Notes under the pieces: generated by a model
Databases searched by the model: none
What the model was told of the DNA's origin: nothing
What the model saw: only the letters and a program-made list of their open reading frames with translations
Assembly: GCA_045110475.1 (NCBI GenBank)
Contig: JBGCGC010000005.1
Coordinates: 99,773-163,772 of the forward strand
Direction: 5' to 3'
Length of the DNA: 64,000 nucleotides
Source of the DNA: Granulosicoccus sp045110475
GTDB taxonomy: Bacteria; Pseudomonadota; Gammaproteobacteria; Granulosicoccales; Granulosicoccaceae
Shown: piece after piece, positions 43,923-52,402 of the stretch
Position numbering within the stretch: position 1 is the first letter of the stretch
How the letters are laid out: each line of letters opens with the position of its first letter
Made by a program: the position numbers and the translations under genes

Positions 43923-46682
43923 TTAGAACGTCAACGTCGTTGAACATCCTGAGCAAGTAGTCTGATCGACAACTATCGCGTCAGCACCACGCAGATTGTC
44001 TGCATCTGAACTGAAGTTCAGCGACACTACGTTGTCCTCCATTCCCTGCATGATTGTGGCGTCACTATTCGTCACACCGTTCATCGTGACAGTCGCTTCG
44101 TTGTTGTTACCATCCTGGTCGATAATCACATTCGAGCCAAAGGTGTTGTTCATGGTTACAGACGCAATATGCCCAGCACCCAGGCTGTTCTGCGTCACCA
44201 TGACCGAGCTGCTGGTGTCGGTATTCAGGTCAAGGTTCATCTCGTTGTCATTACCAACCTGCACAACATCAATGTCAGTCGCGTTGGCGTTCACCATTCG
44301 CGAGGTAACCGAGTTTCCGTCACCGGAGGCACTCTGATCGATATCAAATGTTGCCAGTGTAGAACCATTAAAGCGAGCATCGACAGTGTTGCCATCGTCA
44401 CCTTGCAGCACATTCACAACTGTTCCTGCGTCACGTTGGAACCTCAAGTCTGTCATGTTTCCATCATCATTCTGTGTGACTGTTGTCGTGGTTCCTGACG
44501 ATGAAAGCCCATTGAATGAAACGCTGGCCGAGTTATCATCACCACCCAGTGCACCTTGTGTAATGGAGGTTGTGGTGAACGCTGATAGATCCAGAGATAC
44601 TTGCGCGTTGTTGTCATCATCAGACTGGGCGATAGTTACGATACTGTTGGTGTCTCCTGCACCGTCAACCGTGGCTGTGTGACCATCTGTCTGTGTAATT
44701 GATACGGCGGTTTCATTTGCGCCCTCCAGTTCAACCGCGGCCCCACCACCAACACCGTCGCTTTGTACGATATCGACAACCAGACTGTCAGTATTTTCCA
44801 GTAACACGTTGGCACTTTTTCCTACACCACCCTGCGTGACTGTCACGGCTGATGATTCGTCGCTGTCAATCTCCACACCGATACCATTGCTCTCACCCTC
44901 CTGCATCAGTGTAACCGTGCTCAACTCTGCATTGTCCAGGCGCGCCTCTACACCTAGCTCATCACCGGTTTGTACCGCATTGAACGTGACACCCATAGAG
45001 TTGGCTATCTCAATGTCTGCAGTGTTTTCATCACCGGTCTGCATCAAATCTGCGTCAACGGTTGCAGTACCTGCCAGCGTCACCGCTGCACTGTTGTCAG
45101 AATCAGATTGAGTAACATCGACTGTTGAACTTGTATCGAAGACAATTTCAACATTACCTAGCTGCCCATCGCCACTCTGCGTTAGGTTAATCACAGAGCC
45201 ACCGGTACTTATACCATCACCAGCCATTTCAATGGTTGCTGAATTATCGTCACCTTCAATATTCTGAGAAATAGTGGCTGAATCACCCACTGTATTTGCA
45301 AGATTAATTGTCGCAGAGTTGGCATCATCGCTCTGGTCAATGGTAGCTGCTGACCCGGCATCACCAGACGACTCAACCATCGCCTCGTTAAAGCTTCCCG
45401 CCTGCGTGATAGTTGATGCCGTATTGGCATCTCCCGTTGAGTTCATCGTTGCCGTGTTGCTTACGCCCGATTGTGTCGTTAACAACGTCGCAGATTCAGA
45501 CCCAACAACCGTGCTTATTGCACTGTTTTCATATCCAGCCTGAACAACATCGATATCCATCGATTCAGCCGCAGTCACATTCACGGTAGCGTCCTGACGG
45601 ATCTCAGACTGGTCGACTGCGATGTCGTTGCCCACGATCCCATCTGTCACATTAACTGTCGCAGACTGAGCATTGTCTGCCTGATCGATGTCAAGAAGTG
45701 TTCCTTCAGACCCGACGACTGATACCGTAGCAGTGTGTGGTGCGTAGCCCGGCAAGGATGGATCGGTGGTCGTGCTTCCCTGATCAATCGTAATGATCGA
45801 ACCGGTATCTCTTAGTTGATTAGTGTTGACCATGTTACCGCCATCACCCTGAGTGATAGTCAGCTGACTGTCAGTCGATCTGCGCGTCAAGGTTGTTGCA
45901 GAGTTACCAGCACCTAATTGAGTCACACTGCTTGCGGCATTGTCAGATGCAAGGGTGGTTGAGTCCACGACGTTTGCAGCACCTGTCTGATCGACGGTGA
46001 CGCTTGAGCCACCCGTGTTGTCATTAAAGCTCAACTCAGCCTGGTTGCCCTCTCCCGATTGGGTAACGCCCAACGATCCATCCGAATTCCTGCGTGCATC
46101 GACGCCCACTGAGTTTGAAATAACAAAGCTACCCGACTGGTCAATCAGCGCCGTAACGTTGTCGTTGTCGACAGCACGGACATTCGTTGTATTTGCGCCA
46201 CCATCCTGCAAGATCGTGAAGTTGTCGCCAGAACTACGATCGACAACGACAGAGGCGACTGCACCATTTCCCGTTTGCGTAACCGCATAGCTATTTGCAT
46301 CAGAGCCTACCGCCCCTCCGATGGTTCTGACGTTAGCATCGTTACCTTCGCCGTCCTGTACGATATCCACCACGCTTGAATCAGGCTGTGCTGTGCCCTG
46401 TCGAACTGTTATGACGTTGGCAACACCATCACCACGCTGATCAGTGCTGACTTGAAAACCGTCGACACGCTGCTGCACGATATTAACCGAGTGCCCATCG
46501 CCAACATTATTGTTGAACTGAATAATATCGATGTCAGTGTCAATGGCAACGGGACCATACTGAGTGATTGTTTGTGTGTGACCTACACCATCTGCCTGTA
46601 CTGAGGTTGCTGCCAGGGCATGACCTGAAGCCCCTGTGGCTAGAGCAGTAGCCACCGCAAGGAATATTTTCGATTTTTTCAT
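43923..46682 (-). CDS. Giant curlin-repeat amyloid subunit (CsgA-like)
   Basis: 919 aa, about six times the length of E. coli CsgA. A signal peptide ends near ALAA (residue 25). The rest is made of about 38 short repeats of 20-27 residues built on a V/I-x-Q-x-G/D core with following N-x-A/x-V/I pairs (for example VTQSGEGNQAELSF, IDQDGNNNEATVTM), the Curlin_rpt pattern. Curlin repeats each give one turn of a beta-solenoid fibre. The C-terminus differs: DQTTCSGCSTTLTF holds two Cys, so a disulfide or cap is possible. The gene has a TAGGAGA ribosome-binding site, its own long leader region and its own terminator, so it is a separate transcript from csgBEFG. Confidence 0.88.
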   Translation of the reverse strand: MKKSKIFLAVATALATGASGHALAATSVQADGVGHTQTITQYGPVAIDTDIDIIQFNNNVGDGHSVNIVQQRVDGFQVSTDQRGDGVANVITVRQGTAQPDSSVVDIVQDGEGNDANVRTIGGAVGSDANSYAVTQTGNGAVASVVVDRSSGDNFTILQDGGANTTNVRAVDNDNVTALIDQSGSFVISNSVGVDARRNSDGSLGVTQSGEGNQAELSFNDNTGGSSVTVDQTGAANVVDSTTLASDNAASSVTQLGAGNSATTLTRRSTDSQLTITQGDGGNMVNTNQLRDTGSIITIDQGSTTTDPSLPGYAPHTATVSVVGSEGTLLDIDQADNAQSATVNVTDGIVGNDIAVDQSEIRQDATVNVTAAESMDIDVVQAGYENSAISTVVGSESATLLTTQSGVSNTATMNSTGDANTASTITQAGSFNEAMVESSGDAGSAATIDQSDDANSATINLANTVGDSATISQNIEGDDNSATIEMAGDGISTGGSVINLTQSGDGQLGNVEIVFDTSSTVDVTQSDSDNSAAVTLAGTATVDADLMQTGDENTADIEIANSMGVTFNAVQTGDELGVEARLDNAELSTVTLMQEGESNGIGVEIDSDESSAVTVTQGGVGKSANVLLENTDSLVVDIVQSDGVGGGAAVELEGANETAVSITQTDGHTATVDGAGDTNSIVTIAQSDDDNNAQVSLDLSAFTTTSITQGALGGDDNSASVSFNGLSSSGTTTTVTQNDDGNMTDLRFQRDAGTVVNVLQGDDGNTVDARFNGSTLATFDIDQSASGDGNSVTSRMVNANATDIDVVQVGNDNEMNLDLNTDTSSSVMVTQNSLGAGHIASVTMNNTFGSNVIIDQDGNNNEATVTMNGVTNSDATIMQGMEDNVVSLNFSSDADNLRGADAIVVDQTTCSGCSTTLTF

Positions 46683-47456
46683 AACGACTTTCTTCTCCTA
46701 GACTGTTATCACTTTAGGTTTGAATACAAGCTGATAACGCCATTTTGAATTGAAAATACAACTCAGCCCTTGCAATTCGATCCAGCGCCAGCCCCGTCAG
46801 ACTGGAAATTTTTGTTACAAGTCAAACGGAGGAAATACTCTAAACTATTTGCGAACTAGTAGCATCCATAATGAGGTTTGATTCACACAAAATAGTGCAT
46901 TTTTTATTTTTGGAATAGTTACTTTGAACTACATCACATTAATAATATTTTTGTAGCCGAATTCATCGACCATTTTCTAATTCACAACCGTGCTTCACAT
47001 CACAATTTTTAAGCAAATCGGCAATGAAAGACGCCTGTGTACTGATTGATATCCAAGCGTACTTTCCCATTCAATGGCACTCGTCTTAAAATGTGTCAGC
47101 GATGATTACGATAGAAAGATCGCAGGATGCGGTCAAGATAGGAAATCCCTGTAAATGACATTCATTCCCTATCTGTCTGCTGACACGCATTCACAGCTAA
47201 GGACGTTTAAGGCATCAGTGGCGCGTCACATTCAACAATAAGAAACTAGACGCTGAGTGGCAGGCTCTGTATTAACGTCAGGCAAGTATCCATTTTCAAA
47301 AATGGCTTGAACCGACACATGAAAAAATCATGACGTGTGTTTTTAAAAACGTTAGAAAAAGCACGAAATATAATGCAGCGACCTTAAGCTGAGGCGACGC
47401 TAAGAGGGTTTAGAAATTGATTCGGTTATGGTGAAGGAATAACAAACGACAACACG
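46683..47456. other. Long AT-rich leader region upstream of the giant curlin gene
   Basis: 774 bases with no convincing gene. It has AT-rich stretches (46880-47010), two CATCACA motifs (46932 and 46998), an imperfect 11-bp inverted repeat at 47136-47174, and an ATTTTT-rich part. In other curli systems such long AT-rich regions bind several regulators, including H-NS. Promoter positions cannot be fixed by eye. Confidence 0.5.
47136..47174. promoter_or_regulatory. Imperfect 11-bp inverted repeat (AGATAGGAAAT ... ATTCCCTATCT)
   Basis: The arms differ at one base and are separated by 17 bases. They share AGATAGG-(A/G)-AAT with the short palindrome at 37416-37433 upstream of the PPC-repeat protein. 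It could be an operator for a dimeric regulator; no regulator is known. Confidence 0.35.
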
Positions 47457-49184
47457 TCAGTCGTTCTGCAAACCGTCAATAACAGTCACCTCTGAAAACC
47501 CGGACTCTCGGAGTACTGAAACGATGGCCTCAAAGTCCTCGTCAGTCCTGACCGGTCCAGCGACAATGAAATAGCCGTCTTGACTGACATCCTGTGAGAC
47601 ATTTACGTCGAACTTTTCATCGAGTCGTTGTTTCAACTCAAACACAACAGTCGCCGCCTCAGTCGGTGTCTGATAACGGCCAAACGCCAACAAACTGCCT
47701 GACTCCTGCTCAGCAACATCAGCTTGTTCAACAGCGGCATCCGTCTCTGCCGGGAGTTGTTCATCAGTGCGATTTATATCTGCCGGGACTCCACTGATGG
47801 TGTCAGACTCACGTTTGGAAGCGTCACCTGATACCGGTGCAGGATTTTCAGTTCCGGGGTCATCGACAAGCTGTGGGCTGACAGGATTTGACGCAGCACT
47901 TTCAGTTGCGCCTGGCATCGGACCAGCGGAACCTTCACCAGCCGGAGGATCAGCCACTAAAGCGTCGGTAGGTCCAGCGGGCACTGGCGCCTTTGATGAA
48001 ACCGAAGGTGCGCCCGTCTGATTTTCTGCATCGTTTTGTGTTTCCGCCAGATCGTCAGGTGCGTCAGGTTCGTCAGGCACCCTCTCAGGTTGTTCTATCT
48101 TCTTGTCGTCAGCCTTCTGTACATCTTCAACGCTACTCGCTGCCGGTGTCGTCACGTTTGTATCACTAATCTGACCCACACTACCTTGCCCTAAAGCTTG
48201 CTCACTTGCCACTTCAGCATTTTCCTCTGAAACATCCTTGCTGGTCGGATTGAGGGGAGGAATAGGATAGTATTGCTCAAACTCTGGAATCTCGGAGGGA
48301 TCAATGGATCGGGCCGGGTCAGGACTATCACCGGTTGCCGCTTCAATGTCAGCCGATGTATTGTCATCGGGTTCATTCAGACTCAAATTTTGGGTCTCTG
48401 CCGGGCGCCACGAACCGCGTTCTATTCCTTCAAGCACCAGTTTAATGACAGCTGTTTCGATAGCGTCTGTCACACTGAGCTGTATGGATTCGTTGTACGC
48501 GTACCCCGCTTCGATTTCTGCCAATTCGTCAAACGACAAAAAGCCGAACGCACCGGTATTGACGGCTCTGGAAAACACCGTTTTTTGCGTCGTGATGGAG
48601 TGGATGATCTGGCCATCGCGCGCGTTTATGGCTCGTAGCGCAACCGTGAGAACGTCCTCTCTGTACGTCTGTGAGCCTCCGATACCTAAATACTTTGCAC
48701 CGCTTCCGCCCGTTCGAAGGTTAAAGTCATACCCGACGATGCCGCCTTCCAACAGCACACTCGCAGGCGGCAATGCTGGCAACCCGTTAGCCTGACCAGA
48801 GGCAGCCATGGATTGTCTCCACAAGTCTCGCTCTGTAACAAGGTTCTGCAAGCTTGCCCTCTCTACCGGATTAAACCACCGGGATTCCAACAGGGCTTTT
48901 ATCAACACATTTTCAGCGCCTTGAGTTACCGCTGTACTTAACCCACTGGCTGGTGCTGGTTTGTTTTGTCCGGTCAAGTCTCGAAAACCATAGACCGCAA
49001 CCGTGATACGCCCATCAGGCTCTGGAAGTGATAGCAGTTTTTTATTGGTCTCGGTCGGCTCAAAGTCCTGAGCAGAGAGTATTACGTCGCCATTGTTGTT
49101 ATATCCAGACGTGAAACTGGCACAGCCCGATGTAAACGACAGCGCAACACAACAAAAGACAAGTCGAGCGAATAAAGGGTTCAA
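47457..49184 (-). CDS. csgG: CsgG-type curli secretion channel with C-terminal acidic linker and SPOR-like domain
   Basis: 575 aa, about twice the length of E. coli CsgG (277). A lipoprotein signal ends at Cys21 (FTSGCAS). Residues about 40-268 match CsgG throughout: VAVYGFRDLTGQNKP, ASGLSTAVTQGAENVL, ALLESRWFNPVERASLQNLV, LLEGGIVGYDFNLRTGG.GAKYLGIGG, and YNESIQLSVTDAIETAVI. A long acidic, Pro/Ser-rich low-complexity linker (about 270-490) leads to about 80 residues (SLLAFGRYQTPTEAA... GYFIVAGPVRTDEDFEAIVSVLRESGF) that look like a SPOR domain. CsgG forms the nonameric outer-membrane pore for curlins. SPOR domains bind denuded peptidoglycan, so this CsgG could be tied to the cell wall. Confidence 0.9.
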   Translation of the reverse strand: MNPLFARLVFCCVALSFTSGCASFTSGYNNNGDVILSAQDFEPTETNKKLLSLPEPDGRITVAVYGFRDLTGQNKPAPASGLSTAVTQGAENVLIKALLESRWFNPVERASLQNLVTERDLWRQSMAASGQANGLPALPPASVLLEGGIVGYDFNLRTGGSGAKYLGIGGSQTYREDVLTVALRAINARDGQIIHSITTQKTVFSRAVNTGAFGFLSFDELAEIEAGYAYNESIQLSVTDAIETAVIKLVLEGIERGSWRPAETQNLSLNEPDDNTSADIEAATGDSPDPARSIDPSEIPEFEQYYPIPPLNPTSKDVSEENAEVASEQALGQGSVGQISDTNVTTPAASSVEDVQKADDKKIEQPERVPDEPDAPDDLAETQNDAENQTGAPSVSSKAPVPAGPTDALVADPPAGEGSAGPMPGATESAASNPVSPQLVDDPGTENPAPVSGDASKRESDTISGVPADINRTDEQLPAETDAAVEQADVAEQESGSLLAFGRYQTPTEAATVVFELKQRLDEKFDVNVSQDVSQDGYFIVAGPVRTDEDFEAIVSVLRESGFSEVTVIDGLQND

Positions 49185-49292
49185 GACGGCTATCCTGCAA
49201 ACGGAAACATACGGGTAAGCATGCTGGGAAAAAGTAGACTATCGTTGGTTATATCGCGCCAAACTCAAGCAGATCGATTCATTCGGCCGGCT

Positions 49293-49751
49293 CTAGTTTT
49301 CGTTCCTAACCTGAATTCGGGTGGATTCACCGGACACTCTGTCGGTAGTTATTATGGTTAGAAATCCGTCGCCTTCATCAACAATCTCAATAAGATAGTC
49401 CACCGTTTCAAACGTACCGGGAGTGATGTTTCCGTCTATGTCAACAATATCTCTGGTCACCGCACTGGTTATTCTGCTAAGCAGAGATCGTTGCAGCCTG
49501 TCGTTAAAATCCTCCAACGGCGTATTTTCGTCCCGCTCCCTCTCAAATTGTTTTTGTGCATTGGCAATACCGAGTAGATAGCTACCGTTGGCAATGTTGC
49601 CACCAAAAGAGGGGTTTTGAGGCGAATAAATCAGCTCAGAAGCCATGCTTGAAGTCGACAAGCAAACAGCGGATGCAACACAGGCGACATGAAAAAGAAG
49701 GCTTTTTCGTCGTACCTCAGACTTAGCGCTTAAACTGTAAATTGGCCGCAT
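49293..49751 (-). CDS. csgF: Curli assembly protein CsgF
   Basis: 152 aa with a signal peptide (about 1-37). The mature N-terminus SELIYSPQNPSFGGNIANGSYLL matches the CsgF segment that plugs into the CsgG pore (F-x-NPNFGG-NPxNGxxLL). The middle helix (LEDFNDRLQRSLLSRI) and C-terminal strands (YLIEIVDEGDGFLTIITTDRVSGEST-IQV) also match. CsgF couples curlin secretion to nucleation at the outer surface. It lies 108 bases upstream of csgG and 58 bases downstream of the csgE-like gene, in the order B-E-F-G. Confidence 0.9.
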   Translation of the reverse strand: MRPIYSLSAKSEVRRKSLLFHVACVASAVCLSTSSMASELIYSPQNPSFGGNIANGSYLLGIANAQKQFERERDENTPLEDFNDRLQRSLLSRITSAVTRDIVDIDGNITPGTFETVDYLIEIVDEGDGFLTIITTDRVSGESTRIQVRNEN

Positions 49752-49809
49752 GTGAGAAAATATCCTCTTGAAAAACCAGTAGAAAAACTTAGGTATATCA
49801 CTTGCACTG

Positions 49810-50208
49810 CTAAAAAAATGTATTCTCAGCCTGCTGTAATCGATCGCTTCGGGAGAGCGCTATGAGCATTGATCGCACCAGTACTGCTAATGGAGGGGAC
49901 CGGGGATTGCGATCAAGAATCTCGAATTGCCACACCAGTTCCTGTCCTGCTGATAAAACGATGCGATGCCGGCCATTTTTCTGCCTGTGGTCGGAAACGT
50001 ATAATGAATCGTTGGCTTTTATCTTTCTGTTAGAGAGCTCTTGAAACAAAAGGCGTTGCAGACTATTAGTCACAGGCGTAGTCGCATGACCGTTTACGAG
50101 GAGTCGGGAGTGGCTAACTGACGGGAGTAAAAACAAAGACGCCGTGAGCATCAGCATTTTGAGCAGTGTGTTCACCATTCCTCTGCGTGGCGTTGCCCGA
50201 ATGGGCAC
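49810..50208 (-). CDS. csgE: Divergent CsgE-like periplasmic curli accessory protein
   Basis: 132 aa, GTG start (an ATG ten codons later also possible). A signal-like segment (MLMLTASLFLLPSVSHS) precedes a mature part of about 95 residues: short N-terminal strands, TNSLQRLLFQELSNRK helix, LVWQFEILDRN strands, and a LAVLVRSMLIALSRSDRL helix ending ENTFF. This order resembles CsgE (helix, W-containing strands, long helix, -F end). CsgE caps the CsgG pore and hands curlins to it. Similarity is weak and the assignment leans on position between csgB-like and csgF. Confidence 0.7.
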   Translation of the reverse strand: MPIRATPRRGMVNTLLKMLMLTASLFLLPSVSHSRLLVNGHATTPVTNSLQRLLFQELSNRKIKANDSLYVSDHRQKNGRHRIVLSAGQELVWQFEILDRNPRSPPLAVLVRSMLIALSRSDRLQQAENTFF

Positions 50209-50217
50209 TTACAGCTT

Positions 50218-50814
50218 CTACCTAACGACCACGGTGCCGTTAGACCCCTGTTGGGTAATGCTTACTTCCAGGTTACTTTCGTTCTGTTCGACATCAAGGG
50301 TATTTCCATCACCAGACTGAACCAGCAATGCGGCAAGGCCTGACCCTCGCTGCTCCAGTCTTAGATCGTTATCGGTGCCAGATTGCGTAACATCAGCCTC
50401 ATTGTTCGATCCAACGTTTGTATACTCAAGCTCGTTGGAGGTTCCCGACTGGTCAAACTTTATCTCCACGTTCGATCCCTTGATCATGGTCAACAACTCG
50501 TTGTCCAGACCTGACTGGGAAATTGTGGTGGAAATATCGCTGCCGTTAGTTTCAACGTTGATAACGCTAGAGTCAGCCCGTTGCTCGATTGATCCAACAA
50601 CGCTGCCTTTTGCATCGAGCTCAACTTTGCTGTCAGCTCCAGTCTGTATCAATGAAAGATCGAATGCTTCGTCTATCTGCCGTATTCGCACAACGAGATC
50701 ATTGTCGTCATTGGTTTGGAGAATCGACAGGTCTTCAGCATTGGCGCAGCTGGCCACACACAACAACACAGCAATGGCAGGAAGAGAAGGTCGGAAACGA
50801 GCTTGCTTGGTCAT
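50218..50814 (-). CDS. csgB: CsgB-like minor curlin (nucleator)
   Basis: 198 aa with a signal peptide ending CANA (about residue 27). Eleven V/I/L-x-Q repeats follow (SLIQTGADSK, TISQSGLDNE, VTQSGTDNDL, LVQSGDGNTL), the curlin pattern. It ends ITQQGSNGTVVVR, close to the hydrophobic/basic final repeat of E. coli CsgB that anchors the nucleator to the surface. It starts the csgBEFG transcript, with ten bases to the csgE-like gene. It is much shorter than the curlin at 43923. Confidence 0.85.
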   Translation of the reverse strand: MTKQARFRPSLPAIAVLLCVASCANAEDLSILQTNDDNDLVVRIRQIDEAFDLSLIQTGADSKVELDAKGSVVGSIEQRADSSVINVETNGSDISTTISQSGLDNELLTMIKGSNVEIKFDQSGTSNELEYTNVGSNNEADVTQSGTDNDLRLEQRGSGLAALLVQSGDGNTLDVEQNESNLEVSITQQGSNGTVVVR

Positions 50815-51271
50815 TCACACTCCGGTGTATGTAATTCTGTTGCCAGACGGTCATCAACCATCCAGCACGGCAGTGTATTCGATTGTGGATCAAATCACAA
50901 TTTCTTACAAACAAAATTATATTACCAACCAAGAATGACCGCTTAGAAAAATGGGTATAACCCGCTCAGCGAGCGTTCGCGATGCCGCTGTGCGCATATG
51001 CATGATATTGCGGCTTTAGTGGATTGCAGTACCGGCATCTTGAGCGAGATCGACACTAAGCTTTGCATCTTGCGGGATTGCGCCGGAGTTGTTGGTACCA
51101 CACGATACAGGGCGCTCAATCATCTGGGAGTATCAGATATCAACCCCGCAGCATCAGTCAATTCAAAATTAACTATGGTCAACTGAACTATGGTCAACTA
51201 ATAGAAGATAGCGCGGCTGCTTGCGTAAGTCGGCAAAGCCGCTCGTCGCAAGTAAACCCGTCTATTACAGG
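50815..51271. other. Intergenic region upstream of csgB
   Basis: 457 bases. An AAATCACAATTT sequence at 50892-50903 and AT-rich flanks probably belong to the csgB promoter. A 14-base direct duplication (AACTATGGTCAACT) lies at 51171-51199. Around 51208-51240 a GC-rich imperfect hairpin may end transcription of the sugar-nucleotide operon. No gene was supported. Confidence 0.4.
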
Positions 51272-52402
51272 TCAGGTCACCGTCTCTAAGGTCTGATCTT
51301 CCTTATCACCCGGCCAATAACGCTTGGATTGCGCAAGGTCACTCTTCACTTTCACTTGCCCCGTCAGATCGTACTCTTCAAGCAGGGTAATAATCTGCGG
51401 CACATCAAGTGTAGATTGACGGGAGGAATCATAAGGATCATCGACAACCAGGCTAACCGTGTCGGAATACTGATAGTCAATTCGCTTGTAAACACCACGA
51501 AACGCCGGAAGAACTGCAAAGTACCTTTCTAGCTCAATTGACCGTCGCGTCTCTTCATCACTCATCAATTCTTCGTACAGTTTTTCGCCTGGTTTTGTTC
51601 CGATCGTGGTTATCTCAATGTCACGTGGATTGTGACCAAACTGGGGGGCAAAAATTTCAATCATGGCTTTAGCCAAATCAATTATTCTGACAACCGGCAT
51701 TTTGGTTACAAATATCTCACCACCTAAAGCCACCTTGGCGGTATCCAGGACAAGGCGCACAGACTCTTCAATACTCATGACAAAACGCGTCATTTCAGAG
51801 TCGGTAATCGTAATGGGTCCGCCTTGTTGTATCTGATTTCGGAATATGGGGAATACCGAACCATTCGACCCTAATACATTACCGAATCGGGTGGAAGCAT
51901 AGATAGTTCCCGACGATTGGCGGCCGCTGTTCGCTGCAGTCATCAGTCGCTCCCCCATTAGCTTGGAGGTGCCCATGACATTGGTCGGGTTAACGGCCTT
52001 GTCAGAACTGGTAAAGATAACTTTCTCTACCCCGTTGGACTCTGCAGCATCGATAACGTTCTGCACGCCGATGATATTGGTCTGCACCGCTTGATCCGGG
52101 GATCTCTCCGAGAGAATGACATGCTTCAGGGCTGCCGCATGAAAAACGATATCGATGTCTTTCATCTGTTTGGCAACTGATCTAGCGTCACGTACATCCA
52201 CTACGGCAAGATTTACCCTCGCATCAGCGAGGTATTCCTGATCAAGAAAAAACAGGGAGCTTTCGTTATTGTCCAGACCGACGATTTCATTGGGTCCGTT
52301 TCCTTCGAGAACCGAAAGTTGTCTGAGCAATTCATTGCCGACCGTTCCACATACGCCGGTAATAAGGATTCTTTTATTTTTAAACGTGTTGTCTGTATTC
52401 AT
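51272..52402 (-). CDS. CapD/FlaA1-type nucleotide-sugar dehydratase, short soluble form
   Basis: 376 aa. NAD-binding ITGVCGTVGNEL near the N-terminus, VFHAAALKHV, SSDKAVNPTNVMGTSK (the S/T-x-D-K ... M-G-x-S-K pattern in which Met takes the place of the usual catalytic Tyr) and FGNVLGSNGSVFPIF put it in Polysacc_synt_2 (PF02719), the UDP-GlcNAc 4,6-dehydratase group. It lacks the N-terminal membrane part of the WbpM-type homologue at 58895. It overlaps the upstream SDR gene by four bases, so it is translationally coupled, and is the last gene of the operon that begins with the UDP-sulfoquinovose synthase homologue. Confidence 0.86.
   Translation of the reverse strand: MNTDNTFKNKRILITGVCGTVGNELLRQLSVLEGNGPNEIVGLDNNESSLFFLDQEYLADARVNLAVVDVRDARSVAKQMKDIDIVFHAAALKHVILSERSPDQAVQTNIIGVQNVIDAAESNGVEKVIFTSSDKAVNPTNVMGTSKLMGERLMTAANSGRQSSGTIYASTRFGNVLGSNGSVFPIFRNQIQQGGPITITDSEMTRFVMSIEESVRLVLDTAKVALGGEIFVTKMPVVRIIDLAKAMIEIFAPQFGHNPRDIEITTIGTKPGEKLYEELMSDEETRRSIELERYFAVLPAFRGVYKRIDYQYSDTVSLVVDDPYDSSRQSTLDVPQIITLLEEYDLTGQVKVKSDLAQSKRYWPGDKEDQTLETVT

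Noticed and set aside
50998..51186. Short plus-strand frame upstream of csgB
   Set aside because: It lies in an intergenic region with a direct duplication and has no coding features.
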